Positions 23,475 through 32,758 of a stretch of DNA of 57,664 nucleotides are shown here, in pieces (position 1 is the stretch's first letter; every line of letters starts with the position of its first letter). Below the pieces are notes generated by a model. That model ran no database searches. It had not been told where the DNA came from and saw only the letters and a list, made by a program, of their open reading frames with translations. The DNA lies in the NCBI GenBank assembly GCA_001464755.1, contig LNDR01000410.1, positions 1 through 57,664 of the forward strand, written 5' to 3'. Source of the DNA: Rhizobiales bacterium Ga0077524 (GTDB lineage: Bacteria > Pseudomonadota > Alphaproteobacteria > Rhizobiales > Hyphomicrobiaceae). The translations under genes were made by a program, and so were the position numbers.

Positions 23475-23984
23475 ATGCCGAAGACACGCCAGGAGCTGAT
23501 GACGCGCCTCGACGAGATCGGGATCGCAGTCACGACGATCGACCACGAGGCGGTTTTCACCGTCGGTGAGAGCGACGAGATTCATGCCCGCATTCCCGGC
23601 GGGCACACCAAGAACCTGTTCCTCAAGGATGCGAAGGACAAGCTCTGGTTGGTGGTCGCGGAGTGTCACACGGACATTGATCTGAAGGCGCTACCGAAAA
23701 CGATCGGCTCGGCGCGGTTGTCATTCGGCAAGGCCGAGCTGCTGATGGAGGTGCTCGGCGTTACTCCGGGGTCGGTGACGGCGTTGTCGCTGATCAACGA
23801 TACGGCCCATCGCGTCAGCGTTGTGGTCGATCGGCGGCTGATGGAGTATGACGTCATCAACTGTCACCCGCTGGTGAACACGGCGACGACCAGCATCCAG
23901 CGGGACGACCTGATCCGGTTCATGGAGGCTTGCGGTCACGCACCGCAGATCCTTACTTTGAGCGGAACCAAGACTGCCGGCTGA
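23475..23984 (+). CDS. YbaK/ProX-type prolyl-tRNA editing domain protein
   Basis: A 169-residue free-standing editing-domain protein. It begins TRQELMTRLDEIGIAVTTIDHEAVFTV and contains ARIPGGHTKNLFLKDAKDKLWLVV, with the conserved KNLFLKD strand (the Lys is important in the family), then SARLSFGKAELLMEVLGVTPGSVTALSLINDT. Such proteins deacylate mischarged tRNA-Pro (Ala or Cys) in trans. The SVTALSLIND block supports the ProXp-ala/PrdX branch. The length is normal. It begins the plus-strand core run that continues with the thioredoxin/TPR gene. Confidence 0.88.
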   Translation: MPKTRQELMTRLDEIGIAVTTIDHEAVFTVGESDEIHARIPGGHTKNLFLKDAKDKLWLVVAECHTDIDLKALPKTIGSARLSFGKAELLMEVLGVTPGSVTALSLINDTAHRVSVVVDRRLMEYDVINCHPLVNTATTSIQRDDLIRFMEACGHAPQILTLSGTKTAG

Positions 23985-24064
23985 ATTGGTGCGACCGACG
24001 CGGTGCTGAAATGCGCATTCGCAACTCGGACGTGCGCCACCCAACGAGCGCGATGGAGACGTAG

Positions 24065-24988
24065 ATGGAGTTCGGACAGAGCAAACCCGGCGGCCCGGCC
24101 GGCGCGGGCGCGGCAGGCGGCGACGTGATCAAGGACTCGACCACCGCAGGCTTCAAGGCCGACGTACTTGATGCCTCGCGGCAGGTGCCGGTGATCGTCG
24201 ATTTTTGGGCACCCTGGTGCGGACCGTGCAAGCAGCTCACCCCGGTGATCGAAAAGGTGGTGCGCGCGTTCGGCGGCAAGGTGCGGCTGGTTAAAATCAA
24301 TATCGACGAGCACCCGGCCATCGCGGGTCAGCTGCGCGTGCAGTCGATACCGACGGTCTATGCATTCGTGGACGGGCGCCCGGTCGACGGCTTCCAGGGA
24401 GCGTTGCCCGAGAGCCAGGTGAAGCAGTTCGTGGAGCGGTTGGTCGGGGACAGCCAGGGCGCGGATCTGGCCGAGGCGGTGGCCGAGGCGAACAAACTGC
24501 TCGATGCCGGCGACGTGCAGAGCGCGGCCGAGATCTTCGCGGCGGTGATCAAAGAGGATCGCGAGAACATCGAGGCGTTGGCGGGACTGGCCAAGTGCTA
24601 TCTCAAGACCGGCGATCTGGTGCGCGCCGAGCAGACCATCTCTCTGGCGCCGCCGGACAAGCAGTCCCACCAGGCGATCGCCAGCGTGAAGGCCGCGATC
24701 GAGCTGGCCAAGCGCGGCGCTGCTCCCGGAAAAGTGGGTGAGCTCAAGGCGGCGATCGAGGCCAATCCGGCCGATCATCAGGCGCGTATTGACCTTGCCA
24801 TCGCCTACGCGGCGGCGGGAGACAACGCAGCGGCCGTCGAAGAGCTTCTGGAAAGCTTCCGTCGCGACAAGGCCTGGAACGAGCAGGCGGCACGCAAACA
24901 GCTCCTGCAGTTCTTCGAGGCGTGGGGACCGAAAGATCCGGCAACCCTCGAAGGGCGGCGGCGCCTGTCGTCACTGCTCTTCTCGTAG
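24065..24988 (+). CDS. Thioredoxin-TPR protein (YbbN/CnoX-like co-chaperone)
   Basis: A 307-residue protein. A Gly/Ala-rich N-terminal tail is followed by a thioredoxin domain with an intact redox motif WCGPC (C52, C55) and SIPTVYAFVDGRPVDGFQG. From about residue 150 it is TPR-like helical repeats (LAEAVAEANKLLDAGD, AAEIFAAVIKEDRENIEALAGLAKCYLKTGD, DHQARIDLAIAYAAAGD). This is the architecture of YbbN/CnoX, a holdase that protects proteins from oxidation and passes them to DnaK or GroEL. E. coli YbbN lacks the second Cys; here both are present, so it can also act as a disulfide reductase. The Lon-N gene follows. Confidence 0.92.
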   Translation: MEFGQSKPGGPAGAGAAGGDVIKDSTTAGFKADVLDASRQVPVIVDFWAPWCGPCKQLTPVIEKVVRAFGGKVRLVKINIDEHPAIAGQLRVQSIPTVYAFVDGRPVDGFQGALPESQVKQFVERLVGDSQGADLAEAVAEANKLLDAGDVQSAAEIFAAVIKEDRENIEALAGLAKCYLKTGDLVRAEQTISLAPPDKQSHQAIASVKAAIELAKRGAAPGKVGELKAAIEANPADHQARIDLAIAYAAAGDNAAAVEELLESFRRDKAWNEQAARKQLLQFFEAWGPKDPATLEGRRRLSSLLFS

Positions 24989-25038
24989 CAGTCCGGGTCG
25001 GCGCATCGCGCGCAGACCCGCCCGAAGCGGAGACCACT

Positions 25039-25719
25039 ATGCCGCGCCGCTACCAGACGCTTTCGGATCTTCCCGGCGAGCTCGCCGTTTTTCCACTCAC
25101 CGGGGCAATTCTGCTGCCCCGCGCCTCGCTGCCGCTCAACATCTTCGAGCCACGATACCTGCAGCTCTTCGATGATGTGATGCGGTCCAGCCGGCTGGTC
25201 GGCATCATCCAGCCGGTGGGTGAAGGTGGGCCGACGGGATCGCCGCAGGAACGCTCGGCATCTCTGCGGGAGATCGGCTGCGCGGGGCGCGTGACGACCT
25301 TTCAGGAGCACGAGGACGGCCGGCTGACCATCGTCCTGACGGGGATCGCGCGGTTCCGCGCTGGCGACGAGCGGCAAGTGTCGCATCCCTATCGCGTTCT
25401 AGGCGTGAATTTCGCTCCGTTCGAGGGCGACCTCGAGGTGGGGCGTGGGGAGAGCGACGTCGATCGAGATCGATTGCTGGATACTCTCAGGCGCTATCTC
25501 ACACTACGCAACCTGAAGGCCGACTGGACCGCGGTCGCGCGAACGGGGGCGGAGCAACTGGTCAACTGGCTGTCGGTCGCGAGCCCGTTCGGACCGGGCG
25601 AGAAGCAGGCTCTGTTGGAGGCACCGACGCTCAAGGAGCGTGCCGAGGCGCTGGTTACGCTCGCCGAGATGGAGCTGGCGACAGGTGGTGGCAGCGAGCC
25701 CGGCGGGCGGCTGCAATAG
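25039..25719 (+). CDS. Lon N-terminal domain (substrate-binding) protein
   Basis: The ATG at 25039 ([27 protein letters not shown]) fits the family; the frame is open earlier but overlaps the thioredoxin gene. 226 residues. It has the Lon-N pattern [31 protein letters not shown] and [28 protein letters not shown], with no ATPase or protease domain. These stand-alone LON-domain proteins probably bind substrates or unfolded proteins. The order thioredoxin/TPR, Lon-N, Trm112 is common in alphaproteobacteria and suggests a shared transcript. Confidence 0.88.
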   Translation: MPRRYQTLSDLPGELAVFPLTGAILLPRASLPLNIFEPRYLQLFDDVMRSSRLVGIIQPVGEGGPTGSPQERSASLREIGCAGRVTTFQEHEDGRLTIVLTGIARFRAGDERQVSHPYRVLGVNFAPFEGDLEVGRGESDVDRDRLLDTLRRYLTLRNLKADWTAVARTGAEQLVNWLSVASPFGPGEKQALLEAPTLKERAEALVTLAEMELATGGGSEPGGRLQ

Positions 25720-25766
25720 CGGTGGCCGGAGTGGCCGGCCGGGATCAAGGATCGGGAGGTTCGGCT

Positions 25767-26030
25767 ATGGGCGATGATCCGCACCGACAGAATCCCGACG
25801 GCGACGCGGCCACAACCCCTACCGGGCCGGACATCGAGGCCAGGGATCCACCGACCGAGCGCGTCGACCGGCGACTGCTTGAGCTGCTGGTTTGCCCGGT
25901 CACGAAGTCGTCCCTCGACTACGATGAGGCGCGCCAGGAGCTGATCAGCCGCAAGGCGCGGCTCGCTTATCCCATCCGTCGCGGCGTGCCGCACCTGCTG
26001 CCGAGTGAAGCGCGGCATCTGGACGATTGA
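25767..26030 (+). CDS. Trm112/UPF0434 family small protein
   Basis: 87 residues from the ATG at 25767, which has GGGAGG seven bases upstream; an upstream GTG at 25722 gives a longer but weaker start. The core [43 protein letters not shown] is the Trm112/UPF0434 family pattern. Related Trm112 proteins activate tRNA and release-factor methyltransferases. Only one Cys is visible here, so a zinc site is unlikely. The N-terminal 35 residues are an acidic disordered extension. Its stop is 30 bases from the convergent ubiG stop. Confidence 0.85.
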   Translation: MGDDPHRQNPDGDAATTPTGPDIEARDPPTERVDRRLLELLVCPVTKSSLDYDEARQELISRKARLAYPIRRGVPHLLPSEARHLDD

Positions 26031-26059
26031 TGGGGCCGCGCAATCGCACGGGTCGCGGA

Positions 26060-26815
26060 TCACGGCTTGCGGGCGGATGCGAAGTAGTTGACGTCCGTAT
26101 CGGGTGACAGCGACCAGACATCGGCGAGAGGATCGTAGACGAGACCCTCAAACGAGATCTCGAACAAGCGGGCGGCGGCCATGTGGCGTGCCATCTCGTC
26201 GGGCGTGACGAAACGTTCCCAGCGGTGCGTGCCGGCAGGCAGCCAGCGGAGCACGTACTCAGCACCTACAATGGCGAGCAGCCAAGCCTTCATGGTGCGG
26301 TTGATGGTCGAGGCGATCAGCATGCCGCCGGGGCGTACGAGGCTCGCCGCCAAGCCAATGAATGCCGCCGGATCGGGCACATGTTCGACCACCTCGAGGC
26401 ACAGCACCGTGTCGAAGGTCATGCCGGTGGCGGCGATCTCCTCGGCGGTGGTGCAGCGATAATCGATCTCGAGGCCGGATCTCGCGGCGTGGGTGTGCGC
26501 CGCCGCGATGTTGTCGTGGGCGGGATCCACCCCCATGACGGTTGCACCGAGGCGGGCCAATGGCTCCGCAACGAGACCGCCGCCGCAGCCGATGTCGAGC
26601 ACGCGGAGGCCGGCCAGTGGTTTTGCGGCGGGCAGCTTGCGATCGAAGTGGCCGGCGAGGCGGTCGCGCAAATACGTCATGCGCGCGGGGCCCAAGCGGT
26701 GCAGTGGGGCGAATTTGCCCTTTGGGTCCCACCATTCGCCGGCGATACGGGCAAACCGCTCGATCTCGGCGGGGTCGAGGTTTGCGTTCGACATGGTCTG
26801 GCGAGTGTCTGGCAT
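26060..26815 (-). CDS. ubiG: Ubiquinone biosynthesis O-methyltransferase
   Basis: 251 residues from the ATG at 26815 (MPDTRQTMSNANLD); an ATG at 26794 is equally possible, and upstream residues are Ala/Ser noise. Family features are EIERFARIAGEWWDPKGKFAPLHRLGPARMTYLRDRL, the SAM motif LRVLDIGCGGGLVAEPLARLGA, GVDPAHDNI and CLEVVEHVPDP, and the GTHRWERFVTPDEM block. UbiG carries out both O-methylations in ubiquinone synthesis. It supports a ubiquinone-based respiratory organism. It lies 32 bases downstream of the DUF2235 gene. Confidence 0.93.
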   Translation of the reverse strand: MPDTRQTMSNANLDPAEIERFARIAGEWWDPKGKFAPLHRLGPARMTYLRDRLAGHFDRKLPAAKPLAGLRVLDIGCGGGLVAEPLARLGATVMGVDPAHDNIAAAHTHAARSGLEIDYRCTTAEEIAATGMTFDTVLCLEVVEHVPDPAAFIGLAASLVRPGGMLIASTINRTMKAWLLAIVGAEYVLRWLPAGTHRWERFVTPDEMARHMAAARLFEISFEGLVYDPLADVWSLSPDTDVNYFASARKP

Positions 26816-26846
26816 GGCGGCATTGGCCGCGCCGAGACTGCAGGTG

Positions 26847-27995
26847 TCAAGGGCCGAGGTAGCCGCCCTCGAGGGCCTGCTCGACGGGGCGCGGGCGGTA
26901 GATGGCGCGCCGGACCTCACGACCGCGCCGCACCGGAACGGCCTGGCCGAAACGGGCTTCGACAGAGGGGTGCAGACGCTCGTTGACGGTGGCGAGATGC
27001 TCGGGAAGGCGACTCGTGCGCCACGTGCCGAGAAGCGAACGACGCCAAGGTGCGATCCCCGACAAGTCCTGCCCCATGAGGCGGACGAAGGGCATGAGGC
27101 GGCTCGCGCGGTAGATGCCGTCCGAGGTCGGGGCGACGATCTCGCCGAGGGGATCGGGGGTGGTCATGGCGCGCAGTCGGGCGAGGTCGAAGGCCACGCC
27201 GGTGGTCGCCATGGCGCGCTCGGCCATCCAGAGGAGGGGGATGTCCGACACGGAGCTGTCTGGGAAACCGCCGCCGACGTTGGCGTGACTACCGGGGAAC
27301 CAGACCTGCTCGATGTGCTGGCCGTTGGGAGCCGGGGTATCCTGGCGCCGCGTCCAAAGCGACGGGCTGAACGGTCCTCGCGGCTCGTCGATGGCGAGCG
27401 CTTGCAGACCGACGTCGACCTGAGGTGAGAGTTCGGTGTCGTGGAAGGCAAAATGGCGATTCCAGCGATGCTGCCCGATGAGCGGGATGCCGAGATTGCC
27501 GACGGTATCCCAGACGCCGAGGCAGGCGATGCGCACGTCGGGCTGGGCCAGCTTGAGCAACCGCTCGCGGGTGGCAAGATCGGGGGCCGCGTCGCGCTCC
27601 TGGTAGCAACTCCAGGCGGCGCTGGTTTCGTGCAGGGCGGCGGGCGTCAGCAGGCCTACGAAATGAAGGAGGCCGGCGAGGCTTCGTGCCTGGAAGGCGC
27701 CGCGTGAAAAGCCGAACAGGTAGATCTCGTCGCCGGGCTCATACCGCTCGGCCAGAAAGCGGTAGCCGTCGAGAATGCGCCGGTCGACCCCGACGCCGAT
27801 GGCCCCTTCGAGAAAGGCGCGGTACTCGCCGTCGTCCGGATCGGTGCCGATGCCTTCGACGTAGCGAGAGACCTGGGCGACGCCATCAGGAGCCGTCCCT
27901 AGCGCGGCGCGGGCGAGCTTGACGATGTTGGTGACGTCGCCCCGGCCGTTCGGCACGTTCCATGTGCCGTCGAAGAAGTACAACAGGCGCTGCAT
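26847..27995 (-). CDS. DUF2235 alpha/beta hydrolase (Tle1-like phospholipase fold)
   Basis: 382 residues from the ATG at 27995, which has GGGGGA about six bases upstream. The N-terminal QRLLYFFDGTWN strand, the RYVEGIGTD segment and the nucleophile elbow GFSRGAFQARSLAG (Ser) are DUF2235 signatures. It continues LGVWDTVGNLGIP and WFPGSHANVGGGFPDSSVSDIPLLWM, where the His/Asp of the triad lie (HANVGGG). DUF2235 proteins include type VI secretion phospholipase effectors, but no VgrG, PAAR or immunity gene is nearby, so this is more likely a housekeeping or environmental hydrolase. The tail after residue 300 is Arg-rich. Confidence 0.85.
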   Translation of the reverse strand: MQRLLYFFDGTWNVPNGRGDVTNIVKLARAALGTAPDGVAQVSRYVEGIGTDPDDGEYRAFLEGAIGVGVDRRILDGYRFLAERYEPGDEIYLFGFSRGAFQARSLAGLLHFVGLLTPAALHETSAAWSCYQERDAAPDLATRERLLKLAQPDVRIACLGVWDTVGNLGIPLIGQHRWNRHFAFHDTELSPQVDVGLQALAIDEPRGPFSPSLWTRRQDTPAPNGQHIEQVWFPGSHANVGGGFPDSSVSDIPLLWMAERAMATTGVAFDLARLRAMTTPDPLGEIVAPTSDGIYRASRLMPFVRLMGQDLSGIAPWRRSLLGTWRTSRLPEHLATVNERLHPSVEARFGQAVPVRRGREVRRAIYRPRPVEQALEGGYLGP

Positions 27996-28138
27996 CGGTT
28001 CCCCCGATCCGGCAATTCGCCGAACGTCCACTGTCCATCACGACCATCATGCTGAGGGTGTTTGGCCGGCGCAAGGCAGCTTGCAGGGGCGTCGACGAAA
28101 GATTGGGGCGTTGGCTGACGGAGCAGATTGCCGACAAA

Positions 28139-28681
28139 TCAGCAGCGAGGTCCGGTCAGCGCGGGCCATGTCGCAAGTTGAGGAGGCGGGGTGCTCCACC
28201 AGTGCAGTCGGGGAGTGATCCCGGAATAGCCGAGCGGGATGCTAGCGCTCATGACGCGCGGGCCGCCGTCTCTGCGTGTTGCCCGTAATGTGCACAACTG
28301 GAAGGGCTTCGGCGGAATAGTCGGGTCGACCGTCTGAATCTCGCTTGTTTCGACCTGCCAGCCGGCCGTTTCCAGCTTTGCGACGAATGCCCTGACGGCT
28401 TTCGCACTATCGACCGGGAGCTTGAGAGTGCCGAAGCCCGTCTCCGGCGTCGGCGGAGCCGCGGCGAACCAGGCCTCGACCGTCAGCTTGGCCCCGTCGG
28501 GAACAAGGGCCCAGTCGGGCCAAGGCGACTGTGGTCCGAGCAGTGCGGGGCGCAACTGTCCATCGGCCTCGACATAGGTTGCGGGTGCTGCCGAATATGC
28601 GGACTGGACCAGCCACCAGAATATCGGGTTGGCGAGGGCAATCGGCGCAGCCAGGACGAGGAGGAGCAGGAAACCACGCAT
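28139..28681 (-). CDS. Secreted or membrane-anchored hypothetical protein
   Basis: 180 residues from the ATG at 28681 (MRGFLLLLVLAAPIALA); an alternative start 14 residues upstream (28723) adds a basic region. An N-terminal hydrophobic segment is followed by a beta-rich domain (EAWFAAAPPTPETGFGTLKLP, AFVAKLETAGWQVETSEIQTV, LCTLRATRRDG). The frame is open to 29722, but only across sucC antisense, so that extension is discarded. No known family was recognised. It is a likely periplasmic protein, divergent from sucC across 267 bases in which I see no further gene. Confidence 0.55.
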   Translation of the reverse strand: MRGFLLLLVLAAPIALANPIFWWLVQSAYSAAPATYVEADGQLRPALLGPQSPWPDWALVPDGAKLTVEAWFAAAPPTPETGFGTLKLPVDSAKAVRAFVAKLETAGWQVETSEIQTVDPTIPPKPFQLCTLRATRRDGGPRVMSASIPLGYSGITPRLHWWSTPPPQLATWPALTGPRC

Positions 28682-28948
28682 GGACGCAATCCGACGAGAG
28701 CTTCGGACGAACTTCCGGACCATCATAATCTGGGAGAGTTGAAATCTCGTATCGCTGGCAAGGGGTCGAGAAACGAGGCCGGTTCGGCTTGCAACCCCAT
28801 GCGCCAACCTGGCGTCAAGCGGTAAACGGGCAAGACTACCACGGAATTCGACAACGCTCTGGCGCCCGGCGACTTGATCTCGGTCAGCAGATGGCGCACA
28901 AGCGCCGGAACGCGCCTCTCGACCACTCGAAACACTGCGACGGTGACC

Positions 28949-30148
28949 ATGAACATCCATGAGTATCAGGCGAAGGATCTCTATCGCCAGTACGGCATCG
29001 CCACGGGCGAGGGGTATCCGGCGCTTACGGTTGCGGAGGCTGTCGAGGCGGCCAAGAAGCTCCCCGGACCGGTCTGGGTGGTGAAGGCTCAGATCCACGC
29101 CGGTGGCCGTGGCAAGGGCAAGTTCAAGGAGGCCGATGCGGGCTCGGCCGGTGGCGTGCGCCTGGCCAAGTCGGTCGCCGAGGTCGAAACCTTCGCCAAA
29201 CAGATGCTCGGCAAGACGCTGGTCACGCTGCAGACTGGAGACGCGGGCAAGCAGGTCAACCGGCTCTATATCGAGCAAGGCTCGGCGATCGCACGTGAGC
29301 TCTATCTCTCGATGCTGGTGGATCGCTCGACCAGCCGTGTTGCGTTCATCGCCTCGACCGAGGGCGGCATGAACATCGAGGAAGTTGCCCACGAGACCCC
29401 AGAGAAGATCATAACCTTCTCGGTCGACCCGGCATCGGGCTATTCGGCCTTCCATGGCCGTAAGCTCGCCCTGGCACTGGGCCTCGAGGGAGACTTGGCC
29501 AGCCAGATGGTCAAGATGGGCGGGAATCTGTACCGGATGTTCGTCGAGAAGGACATGAGCCTTCTCGAGATCAACCCGCTGGTCGTTACCAAGGACGACA
29601 AGCTCGTCTGCCTCGATGGCAAGATCAATTTCGATAGCAACGCCCTCTTCCGCCAGAAAGAGGTCGTGGCGCTGCGCGATCTGACGGAGGAGGACCCGGC
29701 CGAGATCGAGGCCTCGAAGCACGATCTCGCCTACGTCAAGCTCGACGGTACCATCGGCTGCCTCGTCAACGGCGCCGGTCTCGCCATGTCGACGATGGAC
29801 ATCATCAAGCTCTACGGCCTGGAGCCGGCAAACTTCCTCGACGTCGGCGGCTCGGCGTCAAAGGAGAAGGTGCGCGAGGCGTTCAAGATCATTCTCAACG
29901 ACCCCAACGTGAACGGCATTCTGGTCAACATCTTCGGCGGCATCATGCGCTGCGACATCATCGCCGAGGGCGTGGTGGCCGCGGCTCGCGAGCTCGGTGT
30001 GAAGGTACCGCTGGTCGTGCGCCTGGAAGGCACCAACGTCGAACTCGGCAAGGAGATCATGGCGGCATCCGGACTCAAAATCGTCTCCGCTGACGATCTC
30101 GAGGACGCTGCGAAGAAGATCACCGCCGAAGTGAAGAAGGCAGCCTGA
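28949..30148 (+). CDS. sucC: Succinyl-CoA synthetase (ADP-forming) beta subunit
   Basis: 399 residues from the ATG at 28949 ([16 protein letters not shown]). The ATP-grasp domain contains [20 protein letters not shown] and [25 protein letters not shown] (metal-binding Glu/Asp), and the C-terminal ligase domain [40 protein letters not shown] and [21 protein letters not shown]. It converts succinyl-CoA to succinate with ATP formation in the TCA cycle, in complex with SucD encoded next. The motifs and length fit SucC better than the malate-CoA ligase MtkA. mdh and sucAB, usual neighbours in this group, are absent from the window. Confidence 0.96.
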   Translation: MNIHEYQAKDLYRQYGIATGEGYPALTVAEAVEAAKKLPGPVWVVKAQIHAGGRGKGKFKEADAGSAGGVRLAKSVAEVETFAKQMLGKTLVTLQTGDAGKQVNRLYIEQGSAIARELYLSMLVDRSTSRVAFIASTEGGMNIEEVAHETPEKIITFSVDPASGYSAFHGRKLALALGLEGDLASQMVKMGGNLYRMFVEKDMSLLEINPLVVTKDDKLVCLDGKINFDSNALFRQKEVVALRDLTEEDPAEIEASKHDLAYVKLDGTIGCLVNGAGLAMSTMDIIKLYGLEPANFLDVGGSASKEKVREAFKIILNDPNVNGILVNIFGGIMRCDIIAEGVVAAARELGVKVPLVVRLEGTNVELGKEIMAASGLKIVSADDLEDAAKKITAEVKKAA

Positions 30149-30150
30149 AC

Positions 30151-31050
30151 ATGGCCATTCTCGTCGACAAGAACACCAAGGTGATCTGCCAGGGCATCAC
30201 CGGCTCGCAGGGCACGTATCACACGACGACGGCGCTCGCCTACGGCACGCAGGTCGTCGGCGGCGTGACGCCAGGCAAGGGCGGCTCGAAGCATCCCGAT
30301 CCGAAGCTCGCCAACGTGCCCATTTTCAACAGCGTCGCCGAGGCCAAGGCCAAGACGGGCTGCAACGCCACCTCGATCTACGTTCCACCGCCATTCGCCG
30401 CCGACGCCATCCTGGAGGCCATCGACGCCGAAATTCCCCTCATCGTTTGCATCACCGAGGGTATCCCGGTGATGGACATGATCCGGGTAAAGCGGGCACT
30501 TTCGGGAAGCTGGTCGCGCCTGATCGGGCCGAACTGCCCCGGCGTGCTGACGACGGGCGCCTGCAAAATCGGCATCATGCCGGGCAATATCTTCAGGCCG
30601 GGCCGCATCGGCATCCTTTCGCGCTCGGGCACTCTGACCTACGAGGCCGTCAAGCAGACGTCGGATGTCGGCCTCGGCCAGTCCTCGGCGGTCGGCATCG
30701 GCGGTGACCCCGTCAAGGGGACCGAGTTCATCGACGTGCTCGACATGTTCCTCGCCGACCCCGACACCGACGCCATCGTCATGATCGGCGAAATCGGCGG
30801 CTCGGCGGAGGAGGATGCCTGCGAGTTCCTCAAGCGCGAGCGCGCCCGCGGCCGGTCGAAGCCCATGGTCGGCTTCATTGCAGGCGCTGCTGCCCCCCCG
30901 GGACGCCGTATGGGCCACGCCGGCGCCATCATTTCGGGCGGCAAGGGCAAGGCGGAGGACAAGTTCGAGGCCATGAAGTCCGCCGGCATCCACATCTCGT
31001 ATTCGCCGGCAGGCCTGGGCAAGACGATGCTGGAGGCGTTGAAGGGGTAG
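30151..31050 (+). CDS. sucD: Succinyl-CoA synthetase alpha subunit
   Basis: 299 residues, starting two bases after the sucC stop. The CoA-binding Rossmann motif is [21 protein letters not shown] followed by [17 protein letters not shown] and [11 protein letters not shown] form the ligase region. The phosphohistidine is in [13 protein letters not shown] and the conserved [10 protein letters not shown] is present. The subunit carries the His that is phosphorylated during catalysis. Only the sucCD pair is visible, so it appears separated from the 2-oxoglutarate dehydrogenase genes. Confidence 0.96.
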   Translation: MAILVDKNTKVICQGITGSQGTYHTTTALAYGTQVVGGVTPGKGGSKHPDPKLANVPIFNSVAEAKAKTGCNATSIYVPPPFAADAILEAIDAEIPLIVCITEGIPVMDMIRVKRALSGSWSRLIGPNCPGVLTTGACKIGIMPGNIFRPGRIGILSRSGTLTYEAVKQTSDVGLGQSSAVGIGGDPVKGTEFIDVLDMFLADPDTDAIVMIGEIGGSAEEDACEFLKRERARGRSKPMVGFIAGAAAPPGRRMGHAGAIISGGKGKAEDKFEAMKSAGIHISYSPAGLGKTMLEALKG

Positions 31051-31174
31051 GGGCGCAGCGAACGCTGGGGGTCACCTTGGCGCGACGCCTCTCCCCAACG
31101 AAGCTTGCCATCCCCGCCCCCGGGGTCTATCGAGCGCGCCGGCACAACTGACGCTCAATCCCCGAGGGAGCCCC

Positions 31175-32263
31175 ATGGAAAAGCCCGATTTCGAGGTCCT
31201 GCACGAACTCGTCGCACCCGCCAAGGCGGCGCTGACGAAGGAGACGTGGGACTATCTGATGGGCGCCGGCGAGACCGAGACGACCTTCGACAGGAATCGT
31301 CTCGGCCTCGATAGCCTTGCCTTCCGGCCGCGCGTCCTGCGGAACGTGGCCAATGTCTCGACGCGTACCAACTTCCTTGGCCACGACCTGCGGCTGCCGG
31401 TAATCCTCGCGCCGATCGGGTCGCTGCAGGACATGCACAAGGATGGCGTTCTGGGTCCGAGCCGTGCCGCAGCTGAGTTCGGCGTGCTGCATATGCTGAG
31501 TTCGGTCGCCAAGCCCGGCCTCGAGGACGTGGCCAAGGCCGTTCCCGATTATCCCAAGCTCTTCCAGCTCTACGTGCGTGGCGATGCCAAGTGGGTCGAC
31601 GAGCGCATCGCTACGGCTGTCGAGTGCGGCTATGCCGGTGTCGCGCTGACCGTCGACCTCGACTACTACGGCCGCCGCGAGCGCGACCTCGCCAAGCGCT
31701 ACAAGCCGACGGCGCGGCGAGCGTCGGGAGGCTCCGGGCACGGCGATCCGTTCCAGGCGGCGTTCTCGTGGGACGACATCAAGCGCATCCGGAAGAATTG
31801 CAAGCTGCCGCTCTTCCTGAAAGGCATCGCCACGGCAGAGGACGCCCGCATCGCTGTCGATCACGGCATCGAGGTCGTCTACGTCTCGAACCACGGAGGA
31901 CGCCAGCTCGATCACGGCCTCGGCGGCATCGAGGTGCTGCCCGAGGTGGTGGACGCGCTGAAGGGCTCGGCCAAGGTGGTCGTCGATGGCGGCTTCTATC
32001 GCGGCACCGATATCGTCAAGGCGATGATCCTCGGCGCGGACGCCGTCGGCCTCGGCCGTCTGCAGGGGCTCGCACTTGCGGCCGGCGGAGAAGCGGGCGT
32101 GGTGCGAATGCTGGAACTGCTCGAGATCGAGATCATCAGCGTGCTTGGCCTCCTCGGCGTCACGTCGTTCGCCGAGCTCGATCGCACCTACATCACGAAG
32201 GCGACGCCGATGTTGCGCCCTGGGTCATTCCCGGCGTTCCCGTTGCTGAAAGAGGGTTATTGA
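31175..32263 (+). CDS. FMN-dependent alpha-hydroxyacid oxidase/dehydrogenase
   Basis: A 362-residue enzyme of the glycolate oxidase/L-lactate dehydrogenase family. It shows WDYLMGAGETETTFDRNR (N-terminal), FRPRVLRNVANVSTRT, LPVILAPIGSLQDMHKDG (FMN region), FQLYVRGD, and the active-site SNHGGRQLD with catalytic His H240, followed by VVVDGGFYRGTDIVKAMILGADAVGLGR (FMN phosphate). It oxidises a 2-hydroxyacid to a 2-oxoacid. The unusual sequence SLQDMHKDG in place of the common AGM-type loop suggests a substrate other than lactate. It follows sucCD by 124 bases with its own likely transcription unit. Confidence 0.87.
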   Translation: MEKPDFEVLHELVAPAKAALTKETWDYLMGAGETETTFDRNRLGLDSLAFRPRVLRNVANVSTRTNFLGHDLRLPVILAPIGSLQDMHKDGVLGPSRAAAEFGVLHMLSSVAKPGLEDVAKAVPDYPKLFQLYVRGDAKWVDERIATAVECGYAGVALTVDLDYYGRRERDLAKRYKPTARRASGGSGHGDPFQAAFSWDDIKRIRKNCKLPLFLKGIATAEDARIAVDHGIEVVYVSNHGGRQLDHGLGGIEVLPEVVDALKGSAKVVVDGGFYRGTDIVKAMILGADAVGLGRLQGLALAAGGEAGVVRMLELLEIEIISVLGLLGVTSFAELDRTYITKATPMLRPGSFPAFPLLKEGY

Positions 32264-32350
32264 CGCTTCGCGCCGGAGCGATCCGAACACGTCGTTGCGG
32301 CGCCACCCAGACGAAGGGATTGGCGCCGCTGCCATTTCGAGGCGCCACGA

Positions 32351-32728
32351 TCATGCCCGTCCGTAGCGGTTCGGCCCATAGATGCCTTTGCCCTGGACGA
32401 TGGCCTCAAGTGCCTGATCGGCTGTCCAAGTCGTGAAGACGGTCGCCGTCTCTGGTGCGGGGCCCGGGCCTGCGTCAGCATTGCCGTGCGTGATGACGAA
32501 CTCGTGGCCCGACGTGCCGATCAGCTCGAGCCGGTAGTAGCGAAATCGGTCGCCGATATCCTCTGGCCGCCAAATCAGCCAGCTGATGTCGTTCGGCATC
32601 GCCTCGTCTGCCGGCAGATGCTCGACCCTTGGGCTCATCATCACGCGAAATCCCCACCCGGCCGGCAGATGCGCCCTGAGCAGATCGCCGACGATCTGCT
32701 TTGTCTCGTCGATGGCGGCAAAGGGCAT
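32351..32728 (-). CDS. Hypothetical protein (125 aa)
   Basis: A 125-residue soluble protein, unrecognised. It starts MPFAAIDETKQIVGDLLRAHLPAGWGFRVMMSPRVEHL and has a beta-rich centre (DISWLIWRPEDIGDRFRYYRLELIG) and a conserved-looking tail (EFVITHGNADAG, TTWTADQALEAIVQGKG, YGPNRYGRA). No signal peptide. It is the downstream gene of a pair with the NHL-repeat gene, 31 bases apart on the minus strand, so joint transcription is likely. Confidence 0.55.
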   Translation of the reverse strand: MPFAAIDETKQIVGDLLRAHLPAGWGFRVMMSPRVEHLPADEAMPNDISWLIWRPEDIGDRFRYYRLELIGTSGHEFVITHGNADAGPGPAPETATVFTTWTADQALEAIVQGKGIYGPNRYGRA

Positions 32729-32758
32729 GGGACCTCGCGGGACCTTCTGGCGAACTTT

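Noticed and set aside
26847..27995. Type VI secretion effector
   Set aside because: DUF2235 includes such effectors, but no VgrG, PAAR, Hcp or immunity gene is near.
28684..29722. Long minus-strand open frame across sucC
   Set aside because: The part over sucC is antisense to a certain gene; only the 28139-28681 part has a signal segment and protein character.
29812..30993. Antisense frame of 393 codons over sucCD
   Set aside because: GC-rich codon bias opens the opposite frame; it has no SD and no family signature.
28949..31050. Malate-CoA ligase (mtkAB)
   Set aside because: The subunits read as SucC and SucD by motifs and length, and no serine-cycle gene is nearby.
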